DNA of 64,000 nt from JAJRQY01 sp965224435 (lineage in GTDB: Bacteria > Actinomycetota > Acidimicrobiia > Acidimicrobiales > SZUA-35). The notes under the pieces were generated by a model. It was not told the origin of the DNA, made no database searches, and was given only the letters and a program-made list of their open reading frames with translations. The DNA lies in the NCBI GenBank assembly GCA_965224435.1, contig OZ245048.1, positions 1,736,001 through 1,800,000 on the forward strand, written 5' to 3'. Positions 16,765 to 25,586 of the stretch are shown here, in pieces (position 1 is the stretch's first letter; each line of letters opens with the position of its first letter). The translations under genes and the position numbers were made by a program.

Positions 16765-17870
16765 TGGGGACCGCCCATATTCTCAAACTCAGAGATCTGA
16801 GCCTCGCTCAGACTCTTCATGTTGGCACCTTCTTGGAACGACTTGTACCAGAGTGTTGTCCATCGCAGGGCTGTTGCCAGGTCAAGACGTGGGCTATACC
16901 CCAGCCGGTTGCCGGCCTTGGAGATGTCGAGTTTGAGATACTGGGCTTCATGGGGATGATCGCCTCCGTCCAGCTCCCAACGGGCCCCGGCTCCCCATTC
17001 CTTGGTGACACGATCGACGATCCAGCCGACCGGCTTGGCATCATCTTCCTTGGGACCGAAGTTCCAGCCCTCAGCCACCTGGGCATCGTCCGATGCTGCA
17101 GCGGTCTCACTGCTCTTCTTCCCTTGTTGGAAGAGTCGTTCGGCCAGAATCAGGTAACCGCAAAGCGGCTCGATGACGTGTTGCCATGGCCGGATGGAAT
17201 TTGGGTTGCGAATGATGACGGGCTCGTTGTTCATCATGGCTCGCATGATGTCGGGGATGAGACGGTCTCCAGCCCAGTCACCACCCCCGATGACGTTGCC
17301 CGCTCGAGCGCTAGCCAGGGAGGTCGCTGAATCTGGTCCAAAGTAGGAGCGTCGATAGGCAGAGATCACAAGCTCGGAGCAGCCCTTGCTGCTGGAGTAT
17401 GGATCGTGGCCACCCATGGCTTCGTTCTCACGGTATCCCCAATCCCACTCGCGGTTCTCGTAACACTTGTCGGTGGTGATGCAAACCACTGACTTTGCGC
17501 TGCCACTTCGACGCACCGCTTCGAGAACGTTTGCCGTTCCCATCACGTTCGTTTCATACGTTTCGATTGGATTGTCATAGCTGTATCGAACAAGGGGCTG
17601 GGCGGCAAGGTGGAGCACAATGTCGGGCTCAGCCTCAGCGACGGCTGTCGTCACCCGCTCAAGGTCTCGGATATCGGCTTCGATGGAATGCATGCCTGAC
17701 GCCACGTTGGCGGCCTCAAACAAGCTCGGGGTCGTGGGTGGGGCGAGCGAGTAACCTGTGACGTCAGCTCCCATGCCCTGCAGCCAGAGAGCGAGCCAGC
17801 TTCCCTTGAAACCTGTATGCCCGGTCAGGAAGACTTTCTTGCCGGTCCAAAACTGCCGATTAGGGTTCAT
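16761..17870 (-). CDS. rfbG: CDP-glucose 4,6-dehydratase
   Basis: The 369-residue extended short-chain dehydrogenase shows the NAD site VFLTGHTGFKGSWLALWL, the LHLAAQPLVRYSYDNPIETYETNVMGT segment and the catalytic serine/threonine-Tyr-Lys elements (CITTDKCYENREW; DPYSSSKGCSELV). These are characteristic of RfbG rather than the dTDP enzyme. It converts CDP-glucose to CDP-4-keto-6-deoxyglucose. It heads the three-gene minus-strand operon and overlaps the epimerase start (ATGA). AGGAAGAAGA precedes the ATG. rfbH, the 3-dehydrase for 3,6-dideoxy sugars, was not found in the window. Confidence 0.93.
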   Translation of the reverse strand: MNPNRQFWTGKKVFLTGHTGFKGSWLALWLQGMGADVTGYSLAPPTTPSLFEAANVASGMHSIEADIRDLERVTTAVAEAEPDIVLHLAAQPLVRYSYDNPIETYETNVMGTANVLEAVRRSGSAKSVVCITTDKCYENREWDWGYRENEAMGGHDPYSSSKGCSELVISAYRRSYFGPDSATSLASARAGNVIGGGDWAGDRLIPDIMRAMMNNEPVIIRNPNSIRPWQHVIEPLCGYLILAERLFQQGKKSSETAAASDDAQVAEGWNFGPKEDDAKPVGWIVDRVTKEWGAGARWELDGGDHPHEAQYLKLDISKAGNRLGYSPRLDLATALRWTTLWYKSFQEGANMKSLSEAQISEFENMGGPQ

Positions 17871-18005
17871 TCTTCTTCCTCAAGTTGGAGATCTGAGATT
17901 CTAGGAGCTAGCGCTGTCCAGAAGGGGAATGACCGACTAACATCGATGGCCTGCCAGGCGATGGCTACAGACCGTGGGCAAGAATGTGGTGATTTACCCA
18001 CCCTC

Positions 18006-18023
18006 TGTGACAATCGTGTGACA
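18006..18023 (+). promoter_or_regulatory. direct repeat TGTGACA, 11-base period
   Basis: TGTGACA occurs twice, separated by ATCG, between the divergent rfbG gene and the initiating transferase. An 11-base period puts both copies on the same face of the helix, which would fit a regulator dimer or tandem binding. There is no direct evidence of binding. Confidence 0.3.
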
Positions 18024-18150
18024 GGCAAAGTCGGACCCTGTGCCGCGGGGCGCGGTGGTCTAGCTTTGGAAGCGGTTGCCGCGGGCGAAGAATGAAACGA
18101 GACCTGTCGTGGCGATTGTTGGTCTTGTTGGGCGGAGAAGAAGGAAAGCG

Positions 18151-19758
18151 GTGGGGTTGTTGAATTCGGGACGACGTAGTTGGGACATCATCCCTAGGTT
18201 GATGGACGCCACAGTGCTGTTCGCCACTTGGGCCGGGGTATTTGTTGTTTCCAACATCACGGAAACATCGGTCCGTTCTACTGGGCATTCTTGGGTCCTA
18301 GTCGGCATGGCCGTCGTCTTCACCCTGGTCTTGTTCGGGCGAAGCAATCTGTATGAAACGAAACCAACGCTTCCCCGGACCGAGGAGATTTCTCGGGTTT
18401 CGATGTCGGTCGTTGGTGGCGTAGCTGGATGTGTTGTTGTTGATGCCTTCCTCGATTGGCGCATCGGTGCGTGGGAGCTGGTTTGGGGAGTTGGCATTGC
18501 CTCCTTCCTGCTCATGATCTTTCGCGGCTTGCTTCGAAACCTTGGTGATCTCATTCCCGGGCACCACGAGCCGTCTCGTATCCTGATCGTCGGAACAGGC
18601 GAAGAAGCTCGCGAGCTTGCCGACGTGATTCTGGATCATCAAGAAGCTCGGCTCCATCTTGTCGGGGTAGTCGGCCATCTGCCTGTCGCCCAAGAAAACG
18701 GGCTGGCCGATATCTGGATTGGTCCAACTGATCGCCTCATTGAACTCATGCATATCCATCAGGCCACCGGAGCCCTAGTAACCCCGACAGGCTTCCGAGC
18801 CGCACAGTTCCGCCAGATCAGCACCGGGCTTCTCAAGGCTGGGTTCGATGTGCAGACCTCAACGGGGGTCAGCCGTCTTTGGGAGGGCCGATTTGAGGTT
18901 CGCAGCCTGGCGCATGAACCACTGGTCGTGATGGGAACTCGAAAACTTGGTACGGGTCAGATGACCCTGAAGCGAATTCTCGACGTGATTGGGGCCAGTG
19001 TGATCTTGCTGCTCGCTTCACCCGTCATGCTGGTCGCGGCTCTGGCCATCAAGCTGGAAGACCGTGGGCCAGTGTTCTTCCGTCAGCATCGTGCTGGGCG
19101 CAACGCCGAGCCGTTTGGCATGCTCAAGTTTCGCTCCATGGTGATCAATGCCGAGGATTTGAAGGCCGAGTTAGCCGAAGCCAATGAGCGAACTGGACCG
19201 TTGTTCAAGGTCAGTCACGATCCACGAATCACCAAGGTCGGGCGCATCATTCGGGAGCTTTCAATCGACGAGCTTCCCCAACTGATCAATGTGATTATTG
19301 GTGACATGAGCTTGGTCGGGCCGAGGCCAGCGTTGGACGAAGAAGAGCGCGCCTTTGACGACGAGCTGCGCAGCCGCTTCGACGTTCGCCCAGGAATAAC
19401 CGGACTCTGGCAGGTCGAGGCTCGAAGCAATGCCAGCTTCGCCGCCTACCGTCGGCTTGATCTGCATTATGTCGAGAACTGGACTATTGGTCTGGACATC
19501 CGAATCCTCATGGCAACAGTCGAACAGGTTGTGGTCACAGCTGCCATGATTCCGGCCCGGGCAATTCTGTCCCGGTTCTACCAGCAGAAGGACGTTTCGC
19601 TACCTGGCACGGATGAGATCGCCGGTAGGGACGTGATCGACCTTCGTGACCGAGCAACCGCCAAGATGGCAGCGGAGGCCGACAGTGGCTCACCTTCGAC
19701 GACCCCAAGTGACAATCCATCGGGCGACTCGCTGGTGAAGAAGTCAACCTCCTCCTGA
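18151..19758 (+). CDS. polyprenyl-phosphate sugar-phosphotransferase, full-length (WbaP/WcaJ type)
   Basis: The roughly 535-residue product has four to five N-terminal membrane segments, a CoA-binding-like nucleotide domain (RILIVGTGEEARELADVI), another membrane hairpin (RILDVIGASVILLLASPVMLVAALAI) and the catalytic C-terminus (FFRQHRAGRNAEPFGMLKFRSM, ELSIDELPQLINVIIGDMSLVGPRPAL, RPGITGLWQVEARS). It should start an EPS repeat unit by moving a hexose-1-phosphate from a UDP-sugar to undecaprenyl phosphate. GTG at 18151 with AAGGA 5 bases upstream is preferred; the frame stays open to a TTG at 18076. The C-terminal 60 residues are polar and variable. A second, shorter transferase lies at 22121. 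Confidence 0.88.
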   Translation: MGLLNSGRRSWDIIPRLMDATVLFATWAGVFVVSNITETSVRSTGHSWVLVGMAVVFTLVLFGRSNLYETKPTLPRTEEISRVSMSVVGGVAGCVVVDAFLDWRIGAWELVWGVGIASFLLMIFRGLLRNLGDLIPGHHEPSRILIVGTGEEARELADVILDHQEARLHLVGVVGHLPVAQENGLADIWIGPTDRLIELMHIHQATGALVTPTGFRAAQFRQISTGLLKAGFDVQTSTGVSRLWEGRFEVRSLAHEPLVVMGTRKLGTGQMTLKRILDVIGASVILLLASPVMLVAALAIKLEDRGPVFFRQHRAGRNAEPFGMLKFRSMVINAEDLKAELAEANERTGPLFKVSHDPRITKVGRIIRELSIDELPQLINVIIGDMSLVGPRPALDEEERAFDDELRSRFDVRPGITGLWQVEARSNASFAAYRRLDLHYVENWTIGLDIRILMATVEQVVVTAAMIPARAILSRFYQQKDVSLPGTDEIAGRDVIDLRDRATAKMAAEADSGSPSTTPSDNPSGDSLVKKSTSS

Positions 19759-19768
19759 CTCCGGCTAG

Positions 19769-21811
19769 TCAGCCTCTTCTGGCCTGGGTGACGTCCTTGG
19801 CCACGAAATACAGCCGCATGAACGATTGAAACGGCGCAGGCGTCGCGACCAGTGATCCGTGGCGCCATTGCCGAGGAATAATTGCGCGACCAAATACCTC
19901 GGCCGGAGAATAGGGTCGGACTACCCGGCCGATTGAGTCTCCAGCATCGTCTCCCTCAAAGCGCAGACCGCTTAAAGCTACGGCCTCGGACTTGCTGGGT
20001 TTGGCCCAGAAGAGGGTCAGGATCTTGCGAGCCTCCTCATCCAGGTCCTGGGAGCAATCACACCAGTAATCCATGTCATGCCGGGATGGCAGAAACTTCG
20101 CCATATCAATTGCACCGGACCAGAGGCGACGAAGGGAATCGGTATCGACGGGGGAGGAGGCATCTTCGAAGACTTCGCAAACAGAGTCATCTTTTGAGTG
20201 CTCATAGCCGAGCAGACGAGCCTTGCCCGACGCCAAGAAGGTCTCGAGGCATGAGACTGGTTCGCCGATCGGGTGGGGGCGCACCGAGTCATCGAAGGCG
20301 AAGCGACGAATCTGGATGATCTTGTCGATCTCGGGCAAAACCTCGTCTCCTCCGAAGTGGAGATGGAGGGGTTCGTGGCCAGTGACTTCACGGATGATGG
20401 TGCCGGTAAACATGGCATGTAGTCCCCGCCAGCCAACATCGATCAGGGCAATGGACTCTGACGGCAGTTTCCGCTGGCGAAGACTCTGCAAGATCAAGTT
20501 GAGAGGCTCGGCTGCCCGCTTCTCGATCAGGGCGTTTAGTGATCCGGACTGAAGGACATCGGCCCAGCTTTGGACTGCGTCACCCGTGCCGAGGGCCTGC
20601 TGAGGGTCAGTGTTTCGGAGTGGGTGAGTCTGGGGCAGGTCCTCCAACTGCAAGCGGCAACGGGCAAGGACTGAGCGGAAAGGGATATGGCCGGCCGAGT
20701 GAAGCAAGAAGGCCTCGGAATCACCGGTGCCGTGTCCGATCCATTTCTCGACGCCGACCAGGGGAGCCGCAGCCAGGGACCAGGCCCGTCGCCCGCAATG
20801 CAGGTAGTTGAGGGAGAAGTTCGACCAATGGTCATTGGGCATTGCCTGAGCGACTCGTAGGGGCAACTCGCCGTCCCGAGCAAGGAACTCCAGATGATTG
20901 ATATTGCTGCTCTCACATTGTTGTCTCACCCAGAGAACGAAGGCAGTCATGACCTGGCCTGCTACCTGCGAGCCGCCGATGGCGATCGGATCGGGATCAC
21001 CTCGCTCGATTGAGGTCAACCGATGAGTTCTGGCGGCAGCAGCAATGACTGGTCCGGCCGAGGAAGCATTGTTGGCCATCACCGACTCATAGCGTGTTGG
21101 ATTGGCGGACATGGCCGGAACCGGGGCTGCTCCCGATGCGGCGGCCTGGGTCACGTCGGACCATGGGTTGTTTCCAATAAAGGCAACACCACTATTGCCG
21201 AGGTGTTCGTCGCTAAATGCTAACTCGAAGAGTGTGCCGTCTGATTTCGAGGCATCGTGTTCGCAGGAGACGACGAGGCGGTCGCCGGATTCGATCAGCT
21301 CATGGTGCTGCAGGATGGCGCGGACTGCAGAACCGTCGTGGTGCATATCAGACACAAAGGTCAGCTGGCGACCCTGGCGCAACCGCACGAGCGCTGCCTG
21401 AGCACCAGGCACTGGCCTCAGAAGCTCGGACTCTGCTTCCAGTTCGACTTCCAGCGCATCGTCTGCTGAGCTAAGGCCAACGGCCATCATGGCAGTTAGC
21501 CAGGCGTGTAGGTGGGCCGATGGGTCCTGTCGTGCGGCCTCGGCCCGTGCCTGCAAATACGACGCCAGAGTACCCCTCCATAGGCCAGCAGCAATGACGC
21601 GTCTGGCCACCAGGGATTCCATCGCAGAATCACCAAGCACTGCTCTGCTCAGGACAGTGTCAAAGACGTCAATGCCGACCTCAGCGGGAGCGAGTCGTTC
21701 GATATCTTCGATGATGCCTGTCCAACTAGCAGCGTCTCGATGCCGCCAAAGGAGCCGACGGTGTGACGCTGAGCGTTTCACTCGATCGATTGTGATCTGA
21801 GAACGATCCAC
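19769..21811 (-). CDS. large HAD-superfamily protein of COG5610 type
   Basis: The 680-residue product contains the HAD motif I variant VGIDVFDTVLSRAV near residue 50, SDMHH (motif II region) near 155, SKSDGTLFELAF (motif III lysine) and GNNPWSDV (motif IV). This looks like a complete HAD phosphatase core with a long helical insert. The remaining 400 residues are not assigned to a known domain by eye, although EFLARDGELPLRVAQ and IALIDVGWRGLHAMFTG recur in proteins of this type. Such proteins are common in surface polysaccharide loci; the substrate is unknown. It starts with GTG and converges on the transferase gene with a 10-base gap. Confidence 0.7.
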   Translation of the reverse strand: MDRSQITIDRVKRSASHRRLLWRHRDAASWTGIIEDIERLAPAEVGIDVFDTVLSRAVLGDSAMESLVARRVIAAGLWRGTLASYLQARAEAARQDPSAHLHAWLTAMMAVGLSSADDALEVELEAESELLRPVPGAQAALVRLRQGRQLTFVSDMHHDGSAVRAILQHHELIESGDRLVVSCEHDASKSDGTLFELAFSDEHLGNSGVAFIGNNPWSDVTQAAASGAAPVPAMSANPTRYESVMANNASSAGPVIAAAARTHRLTSIERGDPDPIAIGGSQVAGQVMTAFVLWVRQQCESSNINHLEFLARDGELPLRVAQAMPNDHWSNFSLNYLHCGRRAWSLAAAPLVGVEKWIGHGTGDSEAFLLHSAGHIPFRSVLARCRLQLEDLPQTHPLRNTDPQQALGTGDAVQSWADVLQSGSLNALIEKRAAEPLNLILQSLRQRKLPSESIALIDVGWRGLHAMFTGTIIREVTGHEPLHLHFGGDEVLPEIDKIIQIRRFAFDDSVRPHPIGEPVSCLETFLASGKARLLGYEHSKDDSVCEVFEDASSPVDTDSLRRLWSGAIDMAKFLPSRHDMDYWCDCSQDLDEEARKILTLFWAKPSKSEAVALSGLRFEGDDAGDSIGRVVRPYSPAEVFGRAIIPRQWRHGSLVATPAPFQSFMRLYFVAKDVTQARRG

Positions 21812-22120
21812 GCACTCTCCGAATCAGGATCTGAAGGCCACCAGCAGGAGACTCAATATAGTGGCGCCCTGGGCAGATGTTGAACCGGGTGAATAATGAC
21901 CAGCCGGCCAAGCACAACTCAGATGAAAGTACTTCTGAGAGTGTGATTGTTGTCGAGCGACACTTCTTTCCAGACATGCCATGAGCAAGCTCACCGGGGT
22001 CGGCTGGGTCGATCTAGAAACCTTGATAGGTAATTGTTCACCTTCTCTTTCCAAGCGCCAAATCGCGTGAGAATAATGGCGGTATTCCGATCACCTGAAC
22101 AAGGGGCGAGGACCGAGAAT
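21812..22120 (+). other. 309-base divergent intergenic region
   Basis: No gene is visible between the COG5610-type gene and the short sugar transferase. The sequence near the right end, GAGAATAATGGC, is echoed 45 bases downstream as GAGAATATGGC around the chosen start. This suggests another duplicated initiation region, here in frame. No convincing promoter was identified. Confidence 0.45.
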
Positions 22121-22888
22121 ATGGCACAAGCGATGATTCAGAATACGGCTGGAGGCCAAAGTGGCGATCCAGAAGCGACCGCAGGTTCGCTAGCAATGAT
22201 CGACCATGAGGTGAGGACCGCGGTCCTCGTCCCAGTCGGGGTTGCAAGCGCTGCTGAGTTGAACCAGCGTCGGGGCCCAGCGTCCCTGCTGTATCGCTCG
22301 GTTGGCAAACGCCTGCTGGACCTGGCCGTGACCAGTACCGTGCTCGTTGTCGTCGCCCCAATCTTGGCCACCGTTTGGCTTGGCCTGCGCACGACTCTTG
22401 GTCCGCGAGTTGTACTTCGGCAAGATCGCGTCGGCAAGAATGGCGACACGTTCCGGTTGATCAAGTTCCGAACGATGCGCGGCTGTCGCCGAAACACCGA
22501 GGACTCATGTTCCTTCGTTGGTGCCGATCGGCGGCTGACCCACAAAAGCTGTGATGATCCCCGCCACACAAAGTTGGGCCGTGTGGTCCGCAAGTTCAGT
22601 CTGGATGAGCTGCCCCAGCTGATAAACATCCTGCGGGGTGACATGTCGTTGGTTGGTCCTCGACCCGAACTCGCTTCGGTAGCAACAACGGAGTTCCTCA
22701 ACCATCCGCGACACCGGGTTCGCCCAGGACTGACGGGCCCCTTTCAAGTATCTGACCTTCGCGGCTCCGGCGATCTGAATTCCGGCCTTCACCTGGACAC
22801 GAGCTATGTCGAGAATCTGGGTTTGCGCGGTGACCTGCGTTACCTGGCCCAGACATCGGGTGCACTTCGGCAAGGCACCGGCAGCTAG
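22121..22888 (+). CDS. sugar-phosphate transferase, short form (PglC/EpsL-like)
   Basis: The 255-residue product has one membrane re-entrant hairpin (RLLDLAVTSTVLVVVAPILATVWL) followed by the catalytic domain: VLRQDRVGKNGDTFRLIKFRTM, RKFSLDELPQLINILRGDMSLVGPRPEL and RPGLTGPFQVSDLRG. It lacks the multi-spanning N-terminus of the enzyme at 18151. It should also load a sugar phosphate onto undecaprenyl phosphate, so the locus can start two different repeat units. The ATG at 22121 has GAGGA 8 bases upstream; two in-frame upstream starts (22034 and 22076) are less likely. The insert CRRNTEDSCSFVGADRRLTHKSCDD is longer than usual. Confidence 0.85.
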   Translation: MAQAMIQNTAGGQSGDPEATAGSLAMIDHEVRTAVLVPVGVASAAELNQRRGPASLLYRSVGKRLLDLAVTSTVLVVVAPILATVWLGLRTTLGPRVVLRQDRVGKNGDTFRLIKFRTMRGCRRNTEDSCSFVGADRRLTHKSCDDPRHTKLGRVVRKFSLDELPQLINILRGDMSLVGPRPELASVATTEFLNHPRHRVRPGLTGPFQVSDLRGSGDLNSGLHLDTSYVENLGLRGDLRYLAQTSGALRQGTGS

Positions 22889-22918
22889 AAGCAAGGACTG
22901 ATGCTGAAAGCCCGGGGC

Positions 22919-24382
22919 TTAGGACTCTTTCGTCCGAGACGAGAATGCCTCTTGAGCCTGTCTGAGTCTGCGAGCAAGGGTTTGTGCGCCCGATCTGATG
23001 TGTTGAGCGTTAGGACGCACAGAGAGCCCACGAACTCGTTGAGCAGCAATTCCTAAGGCGAGGTTCATGCCAATAATGCTGACAGCAACGGCAATTGCCG
23101 TGCCAGGCAAGCCGAGATAGTGGGTCAAGACGATTGAGGCGACGACTTGAAAGAGCGTCGATGCTGCTTGAAGCCAGGCAAAAACTCCGGCCTTCCCAGT
23201 CATGAGCAGGACCGAACCGCTCGGGCCAGTAGCAGCGCTGGCGATGGCTCCGAGCAGGAGGATGCCAAGCGGTAGCCAGGCGGCAAGATACTCAGTGCCC
23301 ATGAACCAAAGCAAGACGGGGCTGCCAATCAGGGCAGCAATGGACAAGATGATGGTTGGCAAGAGGGCTAAGGAAATGCTCTCGTCAATAACGTCTTGAA
23401 TCTTCTGGTCTTCGGATGACGAGTGGTGCTTGGAAAGTAGGGGAGCCGCCGACCCCTCGACTGCCATATTGAGGTTCTGCACCAGGGAGACGACGCGGAA
23501 GGCCATGGACACGACCGCAGCTGCTGCGTGGCCTTTGATGTGGTCGACGATGAGTATCGGCGAACCAACAGATATGACCAGTGCCGCTTGGGTGACGAAT
23601 AGCGGCAGGGTCAGGCCTTCTTCGCTGACGCCCGCTGCCCCTGTCGTGTCGGCTGACTGTGCTGTCGTGTCGGCTGACTGTGACTGTGTTGTCGTGTCGG
23701 CTGACTGTGTTGTCGTGTCGGCTGACTGTGTTGTCGTGTCGGCTGACTGTGCCGCTTGCTTGGTGGCCACACCGTAAAGCGCCATCAAGCCGAGCAGCGA
23801 GCTCAGGATGATCATGAGCAATCCTGAGCCAGGGCTGTCCTGTCCCAAGAGGGGCAGCGCTGCTACCAAGACGAGGAGGATCACTGGCTGGATCAGGTCA
23901 GCGATCAGGGTGGCAGTGGCCAGGCTCCCTCGCGCCTGGAGGGCAGCCTTCTCGATGCCTATTGCGCCGAGGATGGGAGCGAGCACAAAGCCAAAGATCA
24001 GGAGCCGATCGGGCTCACCGAAGGCACGAAGCAACGCATAGGTGCCCAGACCAAGAATTGAACCCCGAATGATCGTTCCAACGCGGTAGCGCCGCAGGAG
24101 CGTCCGTGCTTCTGACGCCCGGCCGGTGTGATCCATAGCTGGTAGGAGGCGGTTGAGAATGCCGCGACCGCCCAGATCGGAGACCGCGGCGATGCTCTCA
24201 CCCCAAGTTCGGGCGACAACGAGGCGCCCGAACCCAGCGGTACCGAAGACCAGGTTGAAGACAAGCGCCGACCCGAAACGTACAAGACTTCCCACGATGG
24301 TGAGGACGAAGGTTCCACTGGCGTTGGTCTCATGTGATGAGACAGGGGCCTTGTCGGCGTGATCGTCCAAGTGGTCGTCCAT
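22919..24382 (-). CDS. polysaccharide flippase, Wzx/MATE-like (copy 2) with repeat insert
   Basis: The 487-residue product has about 12-14 hydrophobic segments, starting TFVLTIVGSLVRFGSALVFNLVFG, typical of MOP-superfamily polysaccharide flippases. In the middle, between two membrane segments (residues about 205-245), sits a hydrophilic insert of SADTT repeats encoded by a 21-base minisatellite. Homologues normally have a short loop there, so the insert is probably a recent expansion that is tolerated at the membrane surface. The polar C-terminus carries arginines. It is convergent with the short transferase at 22121 and divergent from the GT2 gene at 24503. Confidence 0.85.
   Translation of the reverse strand: MDDHLDDHADKAPVSSHETNASGTFVLTIVGSLVRFGSALVFNLVFGTAGFGRLVVARTWGESIAAVSDLGGRGILNRLLPAMDHTGRASEARTLLRRYRVGTIIRGSILGLGTYALLRAFGEPDRLLIFGFVLAPILGAIGIEKAALQARGSLATATLIADLIQPVILLVLVAALPLLGQDSPGSGLLMIILSSLLGLMALYGVATKQAAQSADTTTQSADTTTQSADTTTQSQSADTTAQSADTTGAAGVSEEGLTLPLFVTQAALVISVGSPILIVDHIKGHAAAAVVSMAFRVVSLVQNLNMAVEGSAAPLLSKHHSSSEDQKIQDVIDESISLALLPTIILSIAALIGSPVLLWFMGTEYLAAWLPLGILLLGAIASAATGPSGSVLLMTGKAGVFAWLQAASTLFQVVASIVLTHYLGLPGTAIAVAVSIIGMNLALGIAAQRVRGLSVRPNAQHIRSGAQTLARRLRQAQEAFSSRTKES
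23643..23755 (-). repeat. 21-base minisatellite inside the flippase gene
   Basis: Five copies of a unit containing GTCGTGTCGGCTGACTGTG start at 23643, 23664, 23691, 23712 and 23733. Spacing is 21, 27, 21 and 21 bases; the second unit carries a 6-base addition (two codons, QS). The repeat is in frame and encodes QSADTTT-like units. Near-identity of copies implies recent slippage and likely copy-number variation among strains. Confidence 0.9.
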
Positions 24383-24502
24383 TTCGAGTCGGCAAATAGT
24401 AGCGCGTCAAGGCGATCTTCCCTGGGCTCCTGACAGGAGCTGGGCACAGATGGCCCGTAACGGGCTTGCATGCCGAACATGGAGCGGTAGCCTCAGCACA
24501 CC

Positions 24503-25516
24503 GTGGCCAGCAGTAGCGATAGTGAGAATGAGCTTCGGGAGGACTATCCGTGGCGATCTGAGCGACTCATTCAGTTGCTGGGAACAGCTGACCACGAGTC
24601 CTTTGACGTCACAATCTGTATCGCCACGTTTCATCGGGAAGAGCAGCTCCTCGTCCTGCTGGAGTCGATTCTGGCCCAGCGCTACCGGGCAATTAGTGAG
24701 CCAACAATCTGCTTTTCAATCGCCGACAACAGTCCAACGCTTACTTCGGCTTCCACAATCCATGAGTTCTGCCGCCTAAACCCTTCGCTGGCACTTGTTT
24801 TGGACCAGGCGACTCCACAAGGAGTCGTCCATGCTCGCAATGTCAGCGTAAGAAATGCTCCGCCTAGCGACTTCGTCATCTTTGTCGATGACGACGAATA
24901 CGCCGATACTCAATGGCTGGAGAGCCTGCTGAGTACCCAGAGAGCAACTGGAGCGACAGGTGTGGTCGGTCCCCTTCGTGAAGTTCTGCCAGCTGGTGTG
25001 CCCGCCTGGTATCACGATGGTGGGTTGGATAGGCCGGACAGCTATCCCGACCAAGAGCGCATATACCGCGGCTACACCAGCAATATGATGCTGCGGGCAT
25101 CGGCTGTTGAAGATCCAGAGGGACCGTTTGACGAACGTTTCAATGTCACCGGTGGAGAGGACACGCATTTGTGCATCGGCTTACTGGCCGATGGTGCATA
25201 CTTTGTCTGGGCCGCTGATGCCGTGGTCTCTACCGAGGTTCCCTTGGAACGGACCGAGCTTTCGTTCGTTTTGCGACGAGAGTTTGTGGGGGCAGCAAAC
25301 TTCACCCGCTCGGAACGTCTTGTGCACGGAGTCAAGGTGATTCCGAAACGTGTTCTGACTGGTTCGGCGCGTGGCGCCATGGGGCTCGTTGTTGCTGCTG
25401 GAGCCATGGCTCTTGGGCGTAAGGGGAGTGCAGCCCAGGCCATTGCTCATTCGGCCAAGGGGCTTGGAGTGCTGGCCGGCGCAGTTGGATTCCGGCGTAT
25501 ACCAAGCTGGTGGTAG
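24503..25516 (+). CDS. GT2-family glycosyltransferase
   Basis: The 337-residue product has a GT-A core from about residue 35: DVTICIATFHREEQLLVLLESIL, then GVVHARNVSV and FVIFVDDDEYADTQWL with a clear DDD metal site. Later MLRASAVEDPEGPFDERFNVTGGEDTHLCIGL contains the GEDT/ED acceptor-side motif. The C-terminus has a hydrophobic segment (GAMGLVVAAGAMALG) that may anchor it. It starts with GTG. It is similar in layout to the GT2 at 4110 and probably a paralogue. Donor and acceptor are unknown. Confidence 0.85.
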   Translation: MASSSDSENELREDYPWRSERLIQLLGTADHESFDVTICIATFHREEQLLVLLESILAQRYRAISEPTICFSIADNSPTLTSASTIHEFCRLNPSLALVLDQATPQGVVHARNVSVRNAPPSDFVIFVDDDEYADTQWLESLLSTQRATGATGVVGPLREVLPAGVPAWYHDGGLDRPDSYPDQERIYRGYTSNMMLRASAVEDPEGPFDERFNVTGGEDTHLCIGLLADGAYFVWAADAVVSTEVPLERTELSFVLRREFVGAANFTRSERLVHGVKVIPKRVLTGSARGAMGLVVAAGAMALGRKGSAAQAIAHSAKGLGVLAGAVGFRRIPSWW

Positions 25517-25586
25517 CGAAGCTGGTGTTAGAGCCCAGTAATAGAGGCCCGTGGACCCGTGTTCTGAGGACTGCGTTCAGCCGCTC

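Noticed and set aside
23643..23755. CRISPR array
   Set aside because: Repeats are contiguous without spacers and are in frame with the flippase gene; it is a minisatellite.
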